Origin: Massilia pinisoli | GTDB lineage: Bacteria; Pseudomonadota; Gammaproteobacteria; Burkholderiales; Burkholderiaceae_D | Direction: 5' to 3' | DNA: 64,000 nt | Assembly (NCBI RefSeq): GCF_024753285.1 | Contig: NZ_JANUGW010000008.1 | Span: 124,001 to 188,000 of the forward strand | Shown here: in pieces, positions 43,048 to 51,570 of the stretch | How positions within the stretch are numbered: the first letter of the stretch is position 1 | Layout: the number at the start of each line of letters is the position of its first letter | Program-made: the position numbers and the translations under genes | The notes under the pieces: generated by a model | Databases searched by the model: none | Told to the model about the DNA's origin: nothing | The model's input: only the letters and a program-made list of their open reading frames with translations

Positions 43048-43447
43048 CGGCGCCTCCCGCATGCGCGTTGGCCGTGTGATGCGCCGCCGCGTGGCGCAAG
43101 TAGTCGATGTCGTTGCGCAGCTCGGCCAAGGTGGCGGACAGCAGCGGCGCCTCCGCGTTCATGCCGGCGCGCACCTTCATGAGGATGATACCGGCCAGCG
43201 CGCCGAACAGGACGGCCATGCCGCCGACGGCCTGCAGGCGGTACGTGTCCCAGAACAGGGCGATGACGAACAGCGCGGCGAGCAGCAGCGCGCCGGCCGC
43301 GAGGAACACGGCGAGTAACGTCCACGCGACGTGGCCCAGCAGGCGGCGCGCGTCTTCCTGGAACTCGACCGCGGCCAGTTCCAGGCGCGTGCCGACCATC
43401 GCGGCGAGCGTCGCCGCGATGCGCCCTCCGGCCGCCAGGAAACCCAT
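43040..43447 (-). CDS. YqjE family membrane protein
   Basis: A 135-residue protein of the YqjE/phage-holin-like family. Two membrane helices are clear (ALLAVFLAAGALLLAALFVIA and the following VGGMAVLFGALAGIILM), with a His-rich C-terminus. It starts in a TAATG overlap with the DUF883 gene upstream and overlaps the YqjK-like gene downstream. It is not evidence of a phage. The family is widespread and poorly characterised. Confidence 0.85.
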   Translation of the reverse strand: MGFLAAGGRIAATLAAMVGTRLELAAVEFQEDARRLLGHVAWTLLAVFLAAGALLLAALFVIALFWDTYRLQAVGGMAVLFGALAGIILMKVRAGMNAEAPLLSATLAELRNDIDYLRHAAAHHTANAHAGGADE

Positions 43448-43767
43448 TATTTACGGGCGATCAGCATGCCGATCACGACACCGACTGCGGTGCCGAGGCC
43501 GACTGCCTTCCACGGATTTTCCTTCACGTACTCGTCGGTGGCCTTGGCGGCGACCTTGGCTTTTTCGACCGCAGCTTCTTCCAGGCGGATGATGTCTTCC
43601 TTGGCCTTCACGAGCGTGCGCTCGAACTTGACCTTGGCGGCCTTGAACTCTTCGCCGGTCAGGTGGCCGCTGTGGCGCAGCCACGCCTCGGCGTCCTGGA
43701 TGACGGTCTTCAGGTCGGACAGCAACTGGTCGCGGGCGCCGGACTGGGTCGGGATTTTTTCCATCAT
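43447..43767 (-). CDS. DUF883 (YqjD/ElaB-type) membrane-anchored protein
   Basis: A 106-residue protein of the DUF883 family. The N-terminal two-thirds is a long charged helix (LLSDLKTVIQDAEAWLRHSG, VKFERTLVKAKEDIIRLEE) likely to form a coiled coil; the C-terminus has ENPWKAVGLGTAVGVVIGML, a single membrane anchor with the family signature. E. coli relatives bind ribosomes at the inner membrane under stress and in stationary phase. It is the first gene of the yqjDEK-like operon. Confidence 0.9.
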   Translation of the reverse strand: MMEKIPTQSGARDQLLSDLKTVIQDAEAWLRHSGHLTGEEFKAAKVKFERTLVKAKEDIIRLEEAAVEKAKVAAKATDEYVKENPWKAVGLGTAVGVVIGMLIARK

Positions 43768-43806
43768 GGGTGAACCTTTTCGTTATCGATTATGTTACGG
43801 ACAATA

Positions 43807-44661
43807 TTATCCTAATGCATAGTCTAGCGCGACGCCAGCGAACACGGCCGCACCCAACCAGTTGTTGTGGTTGAACGCGGCGAAGCAGCGCATGCGGTCG
43901 CGCCCGCGGATCAGCGTGTAGTGGTAGACGGCCATCCCGGCCGCAACAAGAATGCCCGCCACGAACCACCAGCGCAGCCCCAGCGACCAGCCGCACGCGA
44001 GGTCGATGCCCAAGGTCGCCGCGTAGCACACCATGATCGCCGCCACGTCGTAGCGGCCGAACGTGATGGCGGACGTGCGGATGCCGATCTTGAGGTCGTC
44101 GTCGCGATCGACCATCGCATATTCCGTATCGTACGCGAGCGACCAGAACACGTTGGCGACGAGCAGCCACCACGCGACGGCCGGCACATGGCCCTGCACG
44201 GCGGCGAACGCCATCGGGATACCGAAGCCGAACGCGATGCCGAGGTAGGCCTGGGGCAGCGCGAAGAAGCGCTTGAAATACGGATAGCTGCCCGCGATGA
44301 TCACCGCGACGACGGACAGCTCCTTCGTCAGCGCGTTCAGCGGCAGGATCAGCAGGAACGACACGATCGCGAGCACGGCCGCCACCATCAGCGCTTCCCA
44401 GCCCTTGATGCGGCCGCTGGTCAGCGGGCGGTCCACCGTGCGCTTGACGTGGCGGTCGAAGTCGCGGTCGGCGTAATCGTTGATCGCGCAGCCGGCGGAG
44501 CGCATCAATGCCGTGCCGACGACGAAGATGGCGAGGATCAGCGGATCGGGATGGCCGTTCGACGCCATCCACAATGCCCACAGCGTGGGCCACAGCAGCA
44601 GCAGGATGCCGATCGGCTTGTGGGCCCGGACCAGGCGGAAATAGAGCGCCAGCTTGTTCAT
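43807..44661 (-). CDS. ubiA: 4-hydroxybenzoate octaprenyltransferase
   Basis: The membrane prenyltransferase that joins a polyprenyl chain to 4-hydroxybenzoate in ubiquinone synthesis. 284 residues, about eight to nine helices. Two aspartate-rich motifs are intact: [15 protein letters not shown] and [12 protein letters not shown]. The order ubiA next to oxyR is common in betaproteobacteria. It is one of the enzymes supplied by the ispA/dxs pathway and serves the oxidase encoded later. Confidence 0.96.
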   Translation of the reverse strand: MNKLALYFRLVRAHKPIGILLLLWPTLWALWMASNGHPDPLILAIFVVGTALMRSAGCAINDYADRDFDRHVKRTVDRPLTSGRIKGWEALMVAAVLAIVSFLLILPLNALTKELSVVAVIIAGSYPYFKRFFALPQAYLGIAFGFGIPMAFAAVQGHVPAVAWWLLVANVFWSLAYDTEYAMVDRDDDLKIGIRTSAITFGRYDVAAIMVCYAATLGIDLACGWSLGLRWWFVAGILVAAGMAVYHYTLIRGRDRMRCFAAFNHNNWLGAAVFAGVALDYALG

Positions 44662-44823
44662 GTTCTGGAGTGATTGAATATCAGCAAGGTCAGGATTGTA
44701 GCCTGTCGGGCCGCGGCCGACAGTTGGCGACCCGGAGCGCGGGCATGCGGGCGGCGGCGCGCAACGCGGTGTTGCAGGGCGATGCCTTGTGCGGGATGGC
44801 GGCGGCGAGCGCGCCGCCGTCCG

Positions 44824-45768
44824 TCAGGCCGCGGCTTCGAGCGTGACCATCTCGACGCCGGGCAGTCCGCAATCCGCGACGGCCTTCACGACGGCGTCGA
44901 TGGCGGCGCGGCGGGTAAAACTCTTGCGCCACACGATGACGACGCGGCGCGACGGCGCCGGGTCGTTGAACGGGACGAACGTCAGCATGCCGTGCGGGTC
45001 CTTCATGTCCGGCACCGAGGCACGCGGCAGCACCGTCAGGCCGATGCCGCTCGCGACCATGTGGCGGATCGTCTCCAGCGACGAGCCCTCGAACGTGCGC
45101 TGCATGCCGTTGCCCGGCGACGAAGAGAAGCGCGCCATCTCCGGGCACACTTCGAGCACCTGGTCGCGGAAGCAGTGGCCCGTGCCCAGCAGCAGCATCG
45201 TCTCGCTCTTGAGGTCCTCGGCGGCGATCTCCGTGCGGCTGGCCCACGGATGATGTTTCGGCATCGCGACGACGAACGGTTCGTCGTACAGCGGCTGCAC
45301 GGCCATGCCGTGTTCGGGCAGCGGCAAGGCCATGATGGCGGCGTCCAGCTCGCCCTGGCGTAGCAGGTCGAGCAATTTCACCGTGAAATTTTCCTGCAAC
45401 ACGAGCGGCATCTGCGGCACGTGCTCGATCAGGTTCTTCACGAGCGGGGGCAGCAGGTACGGGCCCACCGTGTAGATGACGCCCAGGCGCAGCGGCCCGG
45501 ACAGCGGATCCTTGTTCTGCTTCGCGAGTTCCTTGATGGCGGCCGTCTGCTCGAGCACACGCTCGGCCTGCGCGACGATCTGCGCACCGAGCGGCGTGAC
45601 GGACACTTCCGACCCGCCCCGTTCGAACAGGGTCACGCCCAGCTCGTCCTCGAGTTTCTTGATGGCGACGGACAGCGTGGGCTGGGCCACGAAACACGCT
45701 TCGGCCGCATGCCCGAAGTGGCGGGCGCGCGCAACGGCGACGATGTATTTCAGTTCGGTCAGTGTCAT
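44824..45768 (-). CDS. oxyR: OxyR hydrogen-peroxide-sensing transcriptional regulator
   Basis: A LysR-type activator of peroxide-defence genes, 314 residues. N-terminal winged helix (LKYIVAVARARHFGHAAEAC, then QPTLSVAIKKLEDELG). Both redox cysteines are conserved at the E. coli positions: C199 (GTGHCFRD) and C208 (EVCPE). The sensing Thr/Gln region around LPEHGMAVQPL is also present. It is in the same direction as ubiA and separated by 162 bases with no obvious gene. Targets in this window are not proven, though the glutathione peroxidase is a candidate. Confidence 0.96.
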   Translation of the reverse strand: MTLTELKYIVAVARARHFGHAAEACFVAQPTLSVAIKKLEDELGVTLFERGGSEVSVTPLGAQIVAQAERVLEQTAAIKELAKQNKDPLSGPLRLGVIYTVGPYLLPPLVKNLIEHVPQMPLVLQENFTVKLLDLLRQGELDAAIMALPLPEHGMAVQPLYDEPFVVAMPKHHPWASRTEIAAEDLKSETMLLLGTGHCFRDQVLEVCPEMARFSSSPGNGMQRTFEGSSLETIRHMVASGIGLTVLPRASVPDMKDPHGMLTFVPFNDPAPSRRVVIVWRKSFTRRAAIDAVVKAVADCGLPGVEMVTLEAAA

Positions 45769-45862
45769 GGTTTTTGATTATGTTCTTACCGGCCGTGTTC
45801 TGGAAGACACGTTTGCCTGTGTTTTAGGCAGTTCGGCACTATTTTACCGGTAAAGCCCTGGA

Positions 45863-45868
45863 TATAAT
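45863..45868 (+). promoter_or_regulatory. -10 box of the second PilU-like gene
   Basis: A perfect TATAAT lies 45 bases before ATG 45913, in the gap divergent from oxyR. The -35 region is weak (TTTT around 45840), so another activator may be needed. Confidence 0.4.
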
Positions 45869-45912
45869 GGCCGGGCTGGCGATGTTGCCATGCGTTAACA
45901 AAGAGGCATCCC

Positions 45913-47103
45913 ATGTCTTCGACCTTCGGCCCGGCGGAAGCCCAGGCTTATATGCACAAGCTGCTCACGGTGATGAACCACCAGGGCGGCTCCGACCTGT
46001 TCATCTCGGCCGATTTCCCGCCCAGCATGAAGCACCAGGGCGCGATGAAACCCCTGAGCAACCAGCGTCTGACAGGCGACGTGACGCGCGCGCTCGCGCT
46101 GGCGCTGATGAACGAGCGGCAGCGCGCCGAGTTCGAGGCTGAGATGGAGTGTAATTTCGCCATCTCGCTGCCGGGCGTGTGCCGCTTCCGCGTGAACGTG
46201 TTCGTGCAACAGCAGAGCGTGGGCATGGTCGTGCGGACGATTGCGTCGGAAATCCCGAACTTCGAAAAGCTGGACCTGCCCGAGGTGCTGAAGGACGTCG
46301 TGATGACGAAGCGCGGGCTCGTGCTCGTCGTCGGCGGCACGGGTTCCGGCAAGTCGACCACGCTCGCGGCGATGATCGATTACCGCAACAGCAATTCGGC
46401 GGGCCATATCATCACGGTCGAGGACCCCGTCGAATACGTCCACAAGAACAAGAGCTGCCTCATCACGCACCGCGAGGTCGGCGTCGACACGCTGTCGTGG
46501 CATAACGCGCTGAAGAACACGCTGCGCCAGGCACCGGACGTGATCCTGATCGGCGAGATCCGCGACACGGAAACGATGGAACACGCGATCGCGTTCGCCG
46601 AAACGGGCCACCTGTGCCTCGGTACGCTGCACGCGAACAACGCGAACCAGACGATGGACCGCATCATCAACTTCTTCCCGGAAGAGCGGCGCAACCAGTT
46701 GCTGATGGACCTGTCGTCGAACCTGCGCGCCATCGTGTCGCAGCGCCTCGTGCGCACGGAAGACGGCAAGGGGCGCAAGGCCGCCATCGAGATCCTGCTG
46801 AACACGCCGACGATCGGCGAGATGATCCTGAAAGGCAATTTCCAGAGCATCAAGGAGATCATGCAGAAGTCGCGCGAGCTAGGCATGTGCACGTTCGACC
46901 AGGCGCTGTTCGAGCTCTACAACAAAGGCTTCATCAGCTACGACGAAGCGATCCGCAACGCCGACTCCGCGAACGGCCTGCGGCTGCAGATCAAGCTGTC
47001 GGGCGAGCGCAAGGAGCCCGCGGAGGGCGGTGCCGCCGCGAAGCCGGCCGAGCTGTCGATGCTGATCGAGGAGCCGGAAGAGGAACCGCCGGCCGCGAGT
47101 TAG
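45913..47103 (+). CDS. Second PilU-like type IV pilus ATPase
   Basis: A 396-residue retraction-type ATPase, a paralog of PilU (29200-30336). Walker A GGTGSGKSTTLAAMI, Asp box GEIRDTETMEHAIAFAETGHL and TLHANNANQTMDRIINFFPEE are intact. The C-terminus is extended by an acidic tail (SMLIEEPEEEPPAAS) absent from PilU. It is alone, 9 bases before rfaE2, and divergent from oxyR. Likely a third motor for pilus dynamics alongside PilT and PilU. Confidence 0.92.
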   Translation: MSSTFGPAEAQAYMHKLLTVMNHQGGSDLFISADFPPSMKHQGAMKPLSNQRLTGDVTRALALALMNERQRAEFEAEMECNFAISLPGVCRFRVNVFVQQQSVGMVVRTIASEIPNFEKLDLPEVLKDVVMTKRGLVLVVGGTGSGKSTTLAAMIDYRNSNSAGHIITVEDPVEYVHKNKSCLITHREVGVDTLSWHNALKNTLRQAPDVILIGEIRDTETMEHAIAFAETGHLCLGTLHANNANQTMDRIINFFPEERRNQLLMDLSSNLRAIVSQRLVRTEDGKGRKAAIEILLNTPTIGEMILKGNFQSIKEIMQKSRELGMCTFDQALFELYNKGFISYDEAIRNADSANGLRLQIKLSGERKEPAEGGAAAKPAELSMLIEEPEEEPPAAS

Positions 47104-47112
47104 AATGCGGTC

Positions 47113-47592
47113 ATGGCTACCTTCGAACAAAAAATCTGCACCCGCGCGACGTTGCCGCAACGCGTCGCCGACCTCCCGCAACCCGTCGTGCTGACGAACG
47201 GCGTCTTCGACATCCTGCACCGCGGCCACGTGACGTACCTCGCGCAGGCGCGCGAACTGGGTGCGTCGCTCGTCGTCGCCGTCAACACGGACGCGTCCGT
47301 GAAACGCCTGGGCAAGGGCGACGACCGCCCGCTGAACACGCTGGCCGACCGCATGGCCGTGCTGGCCGCGCTGGAATCCGTCAGCCTCGTCGTGGAATTC
47401 GACGAGGACACGGCGCTGGAAGTCGTCCAGGAAGCCCGCCCCGACATCTACGCGAAGGGCGGCGACTACGTCATGAGCGAGATCCCGGAAGGCAAGGCGG
47501 TGATCGCGTACGGCGGCAAGGCCGTCGCCATCGACTTCGCGCACGACCGGTCGACGACCAAGCTCGTGGCGAAGATCCGCCAGTTCGGCTGA
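47113..47592 (+). CDS. rfaE2: D-glycero-beta-D-manno-heptose 1-phosphate adenylyltransferase
   Basis: The stand-alone nucleotidyltransferase (HldC/RfaE domain II) that makes ADP-heptose for lipopolysaccharide core. 159 residues, with the nucleotidyltransferase motifs GVFDILHRGHVTYLAQA (HxGH) and VNTDASVKRLGKGDDRP. The C-terminal VAIDFAHDRSTTKL is as in the family. The kinase half (RfaE1) is not adjacent. The gene has a poor ribosome site and follows the pilus ATPase by 9 bases. Confidence 0.95.
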   Translation: MATFEQKICTRATLPQRVADLPQPVVLTNGVFDILHRGHVTYLAQARELGASLVVAVNTDASVKRLGKGDDRPLNTLADRMAVLAALESVSLVVEFDEDTALEVVQEARPDIYAKGGDYVMSEIPEGKAVIAYGGKAVAIDFAHDRSTTKLVAKIRQFG

Positions 47593-47596
47593 TGCT

Positions 47597-48067
47597 TCAA
47601 CCGCCGCCCGCGTACCCGTTCTGGCGCCACGCCTCGTAGACGACGACGGCCACCGTGTTCGACAGGTTCAGGCTGCGATTGCCGGGCATCATCGGCAAGC
47701 GGATGCGCTGGGCGGGCGGGAACGTTTCGCGCAACGCCGGATCGAGCCCGCGCGATTCCGCGCCGAACACGAACACGTCGCCGGGACGGAACGCGGCGTC
47801 TCCGAACGGTGACGAGCCGTGCGTCGTCATGGCGAACATGCGCGCGGGGTCCGGCTTGGCGTCGGCCAGGAAGGCGTCCCAGTTCTTGTGGACCTTCATT
47901 GTCGCGTAGTCGTGGTAGTCGAGGCCGGCGCGGCGCATCTTCGCGTCGTCCAGCGGGAAGCCGAGCGGCTCGACGAGGTGAAGCTGCGCCCCCGTATTCG
48001 CGCACAGGCGGATGATGTTGCCCGTGTTGGGCGGGATCTCGGGTTCGACCAGTACGACGTGAAACAT
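47597..48067 (-). CDS. trmL: tRNA (cytidine/uridine-34) 2'-O-methyltransferase TrmL
   Basis: A SPOUT-family RNA methyltransferase that modifies the wobble nucleotide of two leucine tRNAs. 156 residues. ATG 48067 has AAGGAG upstream. The knot motifs PPNTGNIIRLCANTGAQLHL, VFGAESRGLD and RLPMMPGNRSLNLSNTVAVV are intact. It lies 14 bases after comF and converges on rfaE2. Confidence 0.95.
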   Translation of the reverse strand: MFHVVLVEPEIPPNTGNIIRLCANTGAQLHLVEPLGFPLDDAKMRRAGLDYHDYATMKVHKNWDAFLADAKPDPARMFAMTTHGSSPFGDAAFRPGDVFVFGAESRGLDPALRETFPPAQRIRLPMMPGNRSLNLSNTVAVVVYEAWRQNGYAGGG

Positions 48068-48081
48068 TAACTCTCCTTCGA

Positions 48082-48834
48082 TTACGGATGGGGTGGCGTG
48101 CGCGCGAACACGAGGTTCGTCACGCGCGCCGCGCCGCAGCGCTTGAACGCGGCGGCCAGTTCGCCCAGCGTGTGGCCGCTCGTCATGACGTCGTCGACGA
48201 GGCCGACGTGGCGTCCCTCGACGACGTCCGGGTCGGCCACGGCGAACGCGCCGCGCACGTTGCGCGCCCGCGCGTCCGGCGCGGTGCCCGACTGGGCCGG
48301 CGTGTCGAGCGTGCGCTGCGCCAGCGCCGGATGACATGCTACCCCGAGCGCCGCCGCCAGGGGCCGCGCGATTTCCAGCGCCTGGTTGAAGCCGCGCTCC
48401 ACCAGGCGGCGCGGACCCAGCGGCACCGGGCACAGCAGGTCGGGCAGCGCCTGGTTCGGCCGGGCCAGCATCGCGTCGCGCAGCTGGCGCGCGAACCAGG
48501 GCGCGAGCGCGAGGCGGGCGCCGAATTTTAATTGAAGGACGAGCTGGTCGAGCGGAATCGCGTAATCGACGGCCGCGACGGTGGCATCGAACGCGGGCGG
48601 ATCGTCCAGGCAGCGGCCGCAGAGAAGGGCTGGTTCCTGCAGCGGATTCGCGCATTGTCCGCAACGCATCGCGCGCGGGCGCGCGTACGCGTCGCGGCAG
48701 CCGGCGCACACGACGTCGTCGCAGCCGCCCCCGCACAGGGCGCACGTCGAGGGCAGCAGCACGCGCAGCAACGCGCGCGGCCAACGTCTTACGGCCGGGA
48801 CACGAATCATCGTCGAGTTGCCAAAATCAGTCAT
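48082..48834 (-). CDS. comF: ComF family amidophosphoribosyltransferase-like protein
   Basis: A 250-residue ComF protein, linked to DNA uptake in competent bacteria. The N-terminus has zinc-finger-like cysteines (CALCGGGC, VCAGC, CGQC, CGRC), and the C-terminal phosphoribosyltransferase motif is VGLVDDVMTSGHTLGE. The start is uncertain: ATG 48834 is chosen, and ATG 48810 is an alternative; neither has a good ribosome site. It precedes trmL and is divergent from a methyltransferase gene. Presence of pilT/pilU in the window is consistent with pilus-driven DNA uptake. Confidence 0.9.
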   Translation of the reverse strand: MTDFGNSTMIRVPAVRRWPRALLRVLLPSTCALCGGGCDDVVCAGCRDAYARPRAMRCGQCANPLQEPALLCGRCLDDPPAFDATVAAVDYAIPLDQLVLQLKFGARLALAPWFARQLRDAMLARPNQALPDLLCPVPLGPRRLVERGFNQALEIARPLAAALGVACHPALAQRTLDTPAQSGTAPDARARNVRGAFAVADPDVVEGRHVGLVDDVMTSGHTLGELAAAFKRCGAARVTNLVFARTPPHP

Positions 48835-48898
48835 CGCGCACGGACGCAAAACCCATCATGTACACTCGCACCATTATCCCATTCACCGCAGCGTCGCC

Positions 48899-49807
48899 AT
48901 GGTTTCACCCCAAGCCCCTTCCAAAATGAGCGCGCCGATCGATCCGGTCCGCGTGCGCCAGCTGTTTTCCGACCCCGACCGGGTCGCCCCGTCCGATTTC
49001 CTGCGGCGCGAGATCGCCAGCCGCATGTTCGACCGCCTGACACTCGTCAAGACGGCGCCGCGCCACGTGCTCGACGCCGGTTGCGGGACTGGTGTCGACA
49101 TCGCCGAACTGCAGAAGCGCTACCCGGCCGCGCAGGTGCTGGGCCTGGACGCCGTGCCGGCGATGCTCGCTGCCGCCGGAACCGTGCAGGCGCCCCGGTC
49201 GCTGCTCAGCCGTTTGCTTCCGGCGAAGGCTGGCATCGACCTCGTTTGCGCGGACTTCGGCAACCTGCCGTTCGGGCCGAACTCGCTGGACCTCGTCTGG
49301 TCGAACCTGGCGTTGCACTGGCATCCGCAGCCCGACCGCGTGTTTGCCGAATGGCGCCGCGTGCTGCGCGTGGATGGTTTATTGATGTTCTCGAATTTCG
49401 GCCCGGATACGTTCCGCGAGCTGCGCACGGCGTTCGCGGCGATGGACGAGACGCCGCACACGCTGCCGTTCGTCGACATGCACGACTTCGGCGACCAGCT
49501 CGTGGAAGCGGGGTTCACGACGCCCGTCATGGACATGGAGCAGATCACCGTGACGTACGACGACGCCGATAAATTGCTGGCCGACGTGCGCGCATTCGGC
49601 GGCAACCCGCTCGCCACGCGCCGTCGCGGGCTCGTCGGCCGGGCCGCGTGGCAGCGCATGCGCGATGCGCTGGAAGCGGGGCGGCGCGCGGACGGCAAGC
49701 TGGGGCTGACGTTCGAGGTCATCTACGGCCATGCGTTCCGGCCCGCGCCAAAGACGACGGCGGCGGGGGAGGCGATCGTCCGCTTCCAGCCGCCCAGGCC
49801 GCGGTGA
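48899..49807 (+). CDS. SAM-dependent methyltransferase, BioC-like
   Basis: A 302-residue class I methyltransferase. The SAM-binding motif VLDAGCGTGVDIAEL, DLVCADFGNLPFGPNSLDLV and the long post-core domain ending GHAFRP resemble BioC (malonyl-ACP methyltransferase in biotin synthesis). ATG 48899 (MVSPQAPSKMSAPID) and ATG 48926 are both possible. No bio genes are adjacent, so the assignment to biotin synthesis is likely, not certain. It is divergent from comF, a common pairing in betaproteobacteria. A palindrome (49841-49857) follows. Confidence 0.78.
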   Translation: MVSPQAPSKMSAPIDPVRVRQLFSDPDRVAPSDFLRREIASRMFDRLTLVKTAPRHVLDAGCGTGVDIAELQKRYPAAQVLGLDAVPAMLAAAGTVQAPRSLLSRLLPAKAGIDLVCADFGNLPFGPNSLDLVWSNLALHWHPQPDRVFAEWRRVLRVDGLLMFSNFGPDTFRELRTAFAAMDETPHTLPFVDMHDFGDQLVEAGFTTPVMDMEQITVTYDDADKLLADVRAFGGNPLATRRRGLVGRAAWQRMRDALEAGRRADGKLGLTFEVIYGHAFRPAPKTTAAGEAIVRFQPPRPR

Positions 49808-49840
49808 CGATCGCCGCGCATCGGGCGCCGACCGCGGCGT

Positions 49841-49857
49841 GTATGCAGGGTGCATAC
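49841..49857. promoter_or_regulatory. Palindrome between methyltransferase and cox promoter
   Basis: GTATGCA (49841-49847) and TGCATAC (49851-49857) form a perfect 7-bp inverted repeat around GGG. It may end methyltransferase transcription (no U-run) or bind a regulator upstream of the cox promoter at 49875-49904. Confidence 0.35.
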
Positions 49858-49874
49858 GATCGCGGTAATTTTCC

Positions 49875-49904
49875 TTGAATAAAAATTACGGCTTTCAGTA
49901 TAAT
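49875..49904 (+). promoter_or_regulatory. Sigma70-type promoter for the cox cluster
   Basis: TTGAAT (49875-49880) and a perfect TATAAT (49899-49904) are 18 bases apart in an A+T-rich stretch. They lie 376 bases before ctaC, so the transcript has a long leader. Confidence 0.7.
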
Positions 49905-49910
49905 CAAACA

Positions 49911-50279
49911 CACTTTTTTCGACTGAATCAAAAAAACGCTAAAAAATTAAGCATAAAGGCGTAGGGTCGGAGGGTAACTCGACAAATCGCAACGGTTTGT
50001 CGACACGCCTGGAGGTTGGAGCATCACCCGGGGATACGTGGCAACGTATCAAGTATCCCCCGCAAGCAAGGTCTGAAGTCATCGTTCATCGAGGTTGCCA
50101 GACGGCGCCCCGCTGGACGGTGTCGAGTCCCGCAGCGCCCGCCGGCGCGCGTGGGAAGTGGTTGCGTTTAGTTTAAAAAGGATTTCGGAACGGAAGTTGT
50201 CTTCCGTGGCTTCCTCCATCGGTAGTGGAGGATCGCTTCCGTTCAAGAAATTTCTCTTCTAAAGGTGGTTGGGGACAAC
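49911..50279 (+). ncRNA. Structured 5' leader (or independent small RNA) upstream of ctaC
   Basis: About 370 bases between the promoter and ctaC hold no credible frame but several exact stems: AGGCGT (49957-49962) with ACGCCT (50005-50010), enclosing or competing with TCGACAAA (49979-49986) / TTTGTCGA (49996-50003); GGGGATAC (50030-50037) with GTATCCCC (50053-50060), overlapping the alternative GATACGT (50033-50039) / ACGTATC (50044-50050); CGGAAG (50191-50196) with CTTCCG (50201-50206), overlapping the alternative GAACGGAAG (50188-50196) / CTTCCGTTC (50236-50244); and CCTCCA (50213-50218) / TGGAGG (50226-50231). The overlap makes several of these mutually exclusive. I do not recognise a known riboswitch, tmRNA, 6S or SRP RNA. 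Confidence 0.5.
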
Positions 50280-51476
50280 ATGACATATGCAAAACGATTC
50301 AAAGCGTTGATGCTCGGTCTCGCGATAGCGGCGGCCAGCATTCCGGCAGTAGCGGAGCCTGGTCCAGTCGTGACCGGACGTCCGGAAGCACTTCAGCTGA
50401 ACCTGCAGCAACCCGTGACGGGCATCGCGGCCTACGTTTATAGCCTGCACAACTGGATGATGGTGGTCTGCCTCGTCATCTTCATCGGCGTGTTCGGCGT
50501 CATGTTCTACTCGGTGTTCAAGCACCGCAAGTCCCTCGGCCACAAGCCGGCCACCTTCCACGAATCCACCACGGTCGAGATCGCCTGGACCATCATCCCG
50601 TTCCTGATCGTCATCGGCATGGCCCTGCCGGCCACGCACGCCGTCGTGCAGATGAAGGACACGTCGAACCCCGATCTCACCATCAAGGTCACCGGCATGC
50701 AGTGGAAATGGGGCTACGACTACCTGAAGGGCGAGGGCGAAGGCATCTCGTTCCTGTCGAACCTGGCCACGCCGCGCACGCAAGTGGGCGAGCCGGGCAT
50801 CGCACCGACCGAGAAGCGCACGGAGAACTACCTGCTCGAGGTCGACAACCCCGTCGTCGTCCCCGTCGGCAAGAAGGTCCGCCTCGTGCTGACCGCCAAC
50901 GACGTCATCCACTCGTGGACGATCCCCGCGTTCGCCGTCAAGCAGGACGCGATTCCCGGCTTCGTGCGCGACACGTGGTTCAAGGCCGAGCAGATCGGCA
51001 CCTACCGCGGCAATTGCGTCGAGCTGTGCGGCAAGGACCACGCGTTCATGCCGATCGTCGTGAAAGTCGTATCAAGCGAAGACTACACCGCGTGGGTCAA
51101 CGGCGAGAAGACACGCATGGCCGCGCTGGCCGACGACCCGAACAAGGTCTGGACCATCGACGAGCTCAAGACCAAAGGCGAAAAAGTCTTTGCGTCCAAC
51201 TGCGTGGCCTGCCACCAGGCCAATGGCCAGGGTGTGCCGGGCGCGTTTGCACCGCTGGTCGGATCGCCGGTCGTGCTCGGGCCTAAAGCCGGGCAGGTCG
51301 ACGTACTGCTGAACGGCAAGCACAGCGGCAAGTATCCGTCGGCGATGCCGTCGTGGAAGCAGTTGTCGGATTCCGAGATCGCTTCCGTCATCACCTATAC
51401 CCGCAACAACTGGACCAACAAGGCGGACGAGAACATCGTCCAGCCGTCCGAGGTCCTGGCTGCGCGCGGCAAATAA
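50280..51476 (+). CDS. ctaC: Cytochrome c oxidase subunit II with fused cytochrome c domain
   Basis: The electron-entry subunit of aa3-type oxidase, 398 residues. Signal peptide (about 30 residues, ending VAEP), then two membrane helices and the CuA domain with C246, C250, H254 and M257 (NCVELCGKDHAFM). A C-terminal cytochrome c domain follows with C308, C311, H312 (CVACH) and a late Met (AMPSWKQL). The fused cytochrome c marks it as a caa3-type enzyme, accepting electrons directly from bc1 or soluble cytochromes. First gene of the cox operon, 94 bases before ctaD. Confidence 0.97.
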   Translation: MTYAKRFKALMLGLAIAAASIPAVAEPGPVVTGRPEALQLNLQQPVTGIAAYVYSLHNWMMVVCLVIFIGVFGVMFYSVFKHRKSLGHKPATFHESTTVEIAWTIIPFLIVIGMALPATHAVVQMKDTSNPDLTIKVTGMQWKWGYDYLKGEGEGISFLSNLATPRTQVGEPGIAPTEKRTENYLLEVDNPVVVPVGKKVRLVLTANDVIHSWTIPAFAVKQDAIPGFVRDTWFKAEQIGTYRGNCVELCGKDHAFMPIVVKVVSSEDYTAWVNGEKTRMAALADDPNKVWTIDELKTKGEKVFASNCVACHQANGQGVPGAFAPLVGSPVVLGPKAGQVDVLLNGKHSGKYPSAMPSWKQLSDSEIASVITYTRNNWTNKADENIVQPSEVLAARGK

Positions 51477-51570
51477 GGCAGACAAGCTCAACAAGCGTTT
51501 GGATTCAAGGGACCGGGCCGTCGCGCCACCGCTTTCGGCCCTTGCTGTCCCGCACGACTAGGATACCGAC

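Noticed and set aside
43040..43447. Prophage signal from a phage-holin-like annotation
   Set aside because: YqjE-type proteins are normal housekeeping membrane proteins next to DUF883; no phage structural genes are near.
44662..44823. A gene between ubiA and oxyR
   Set aside because: Open frames here are low-complexity extensions of shadows of oxyR, without ribosome site or family features.
49911..50279. tmRNA, 6S RNA or SRP RNA in the cox leader
   Set aside because: No tmRNA tag frame or CCA end, no SRP tetraloop motif and no long central-bulge duplex of 6S were seen.
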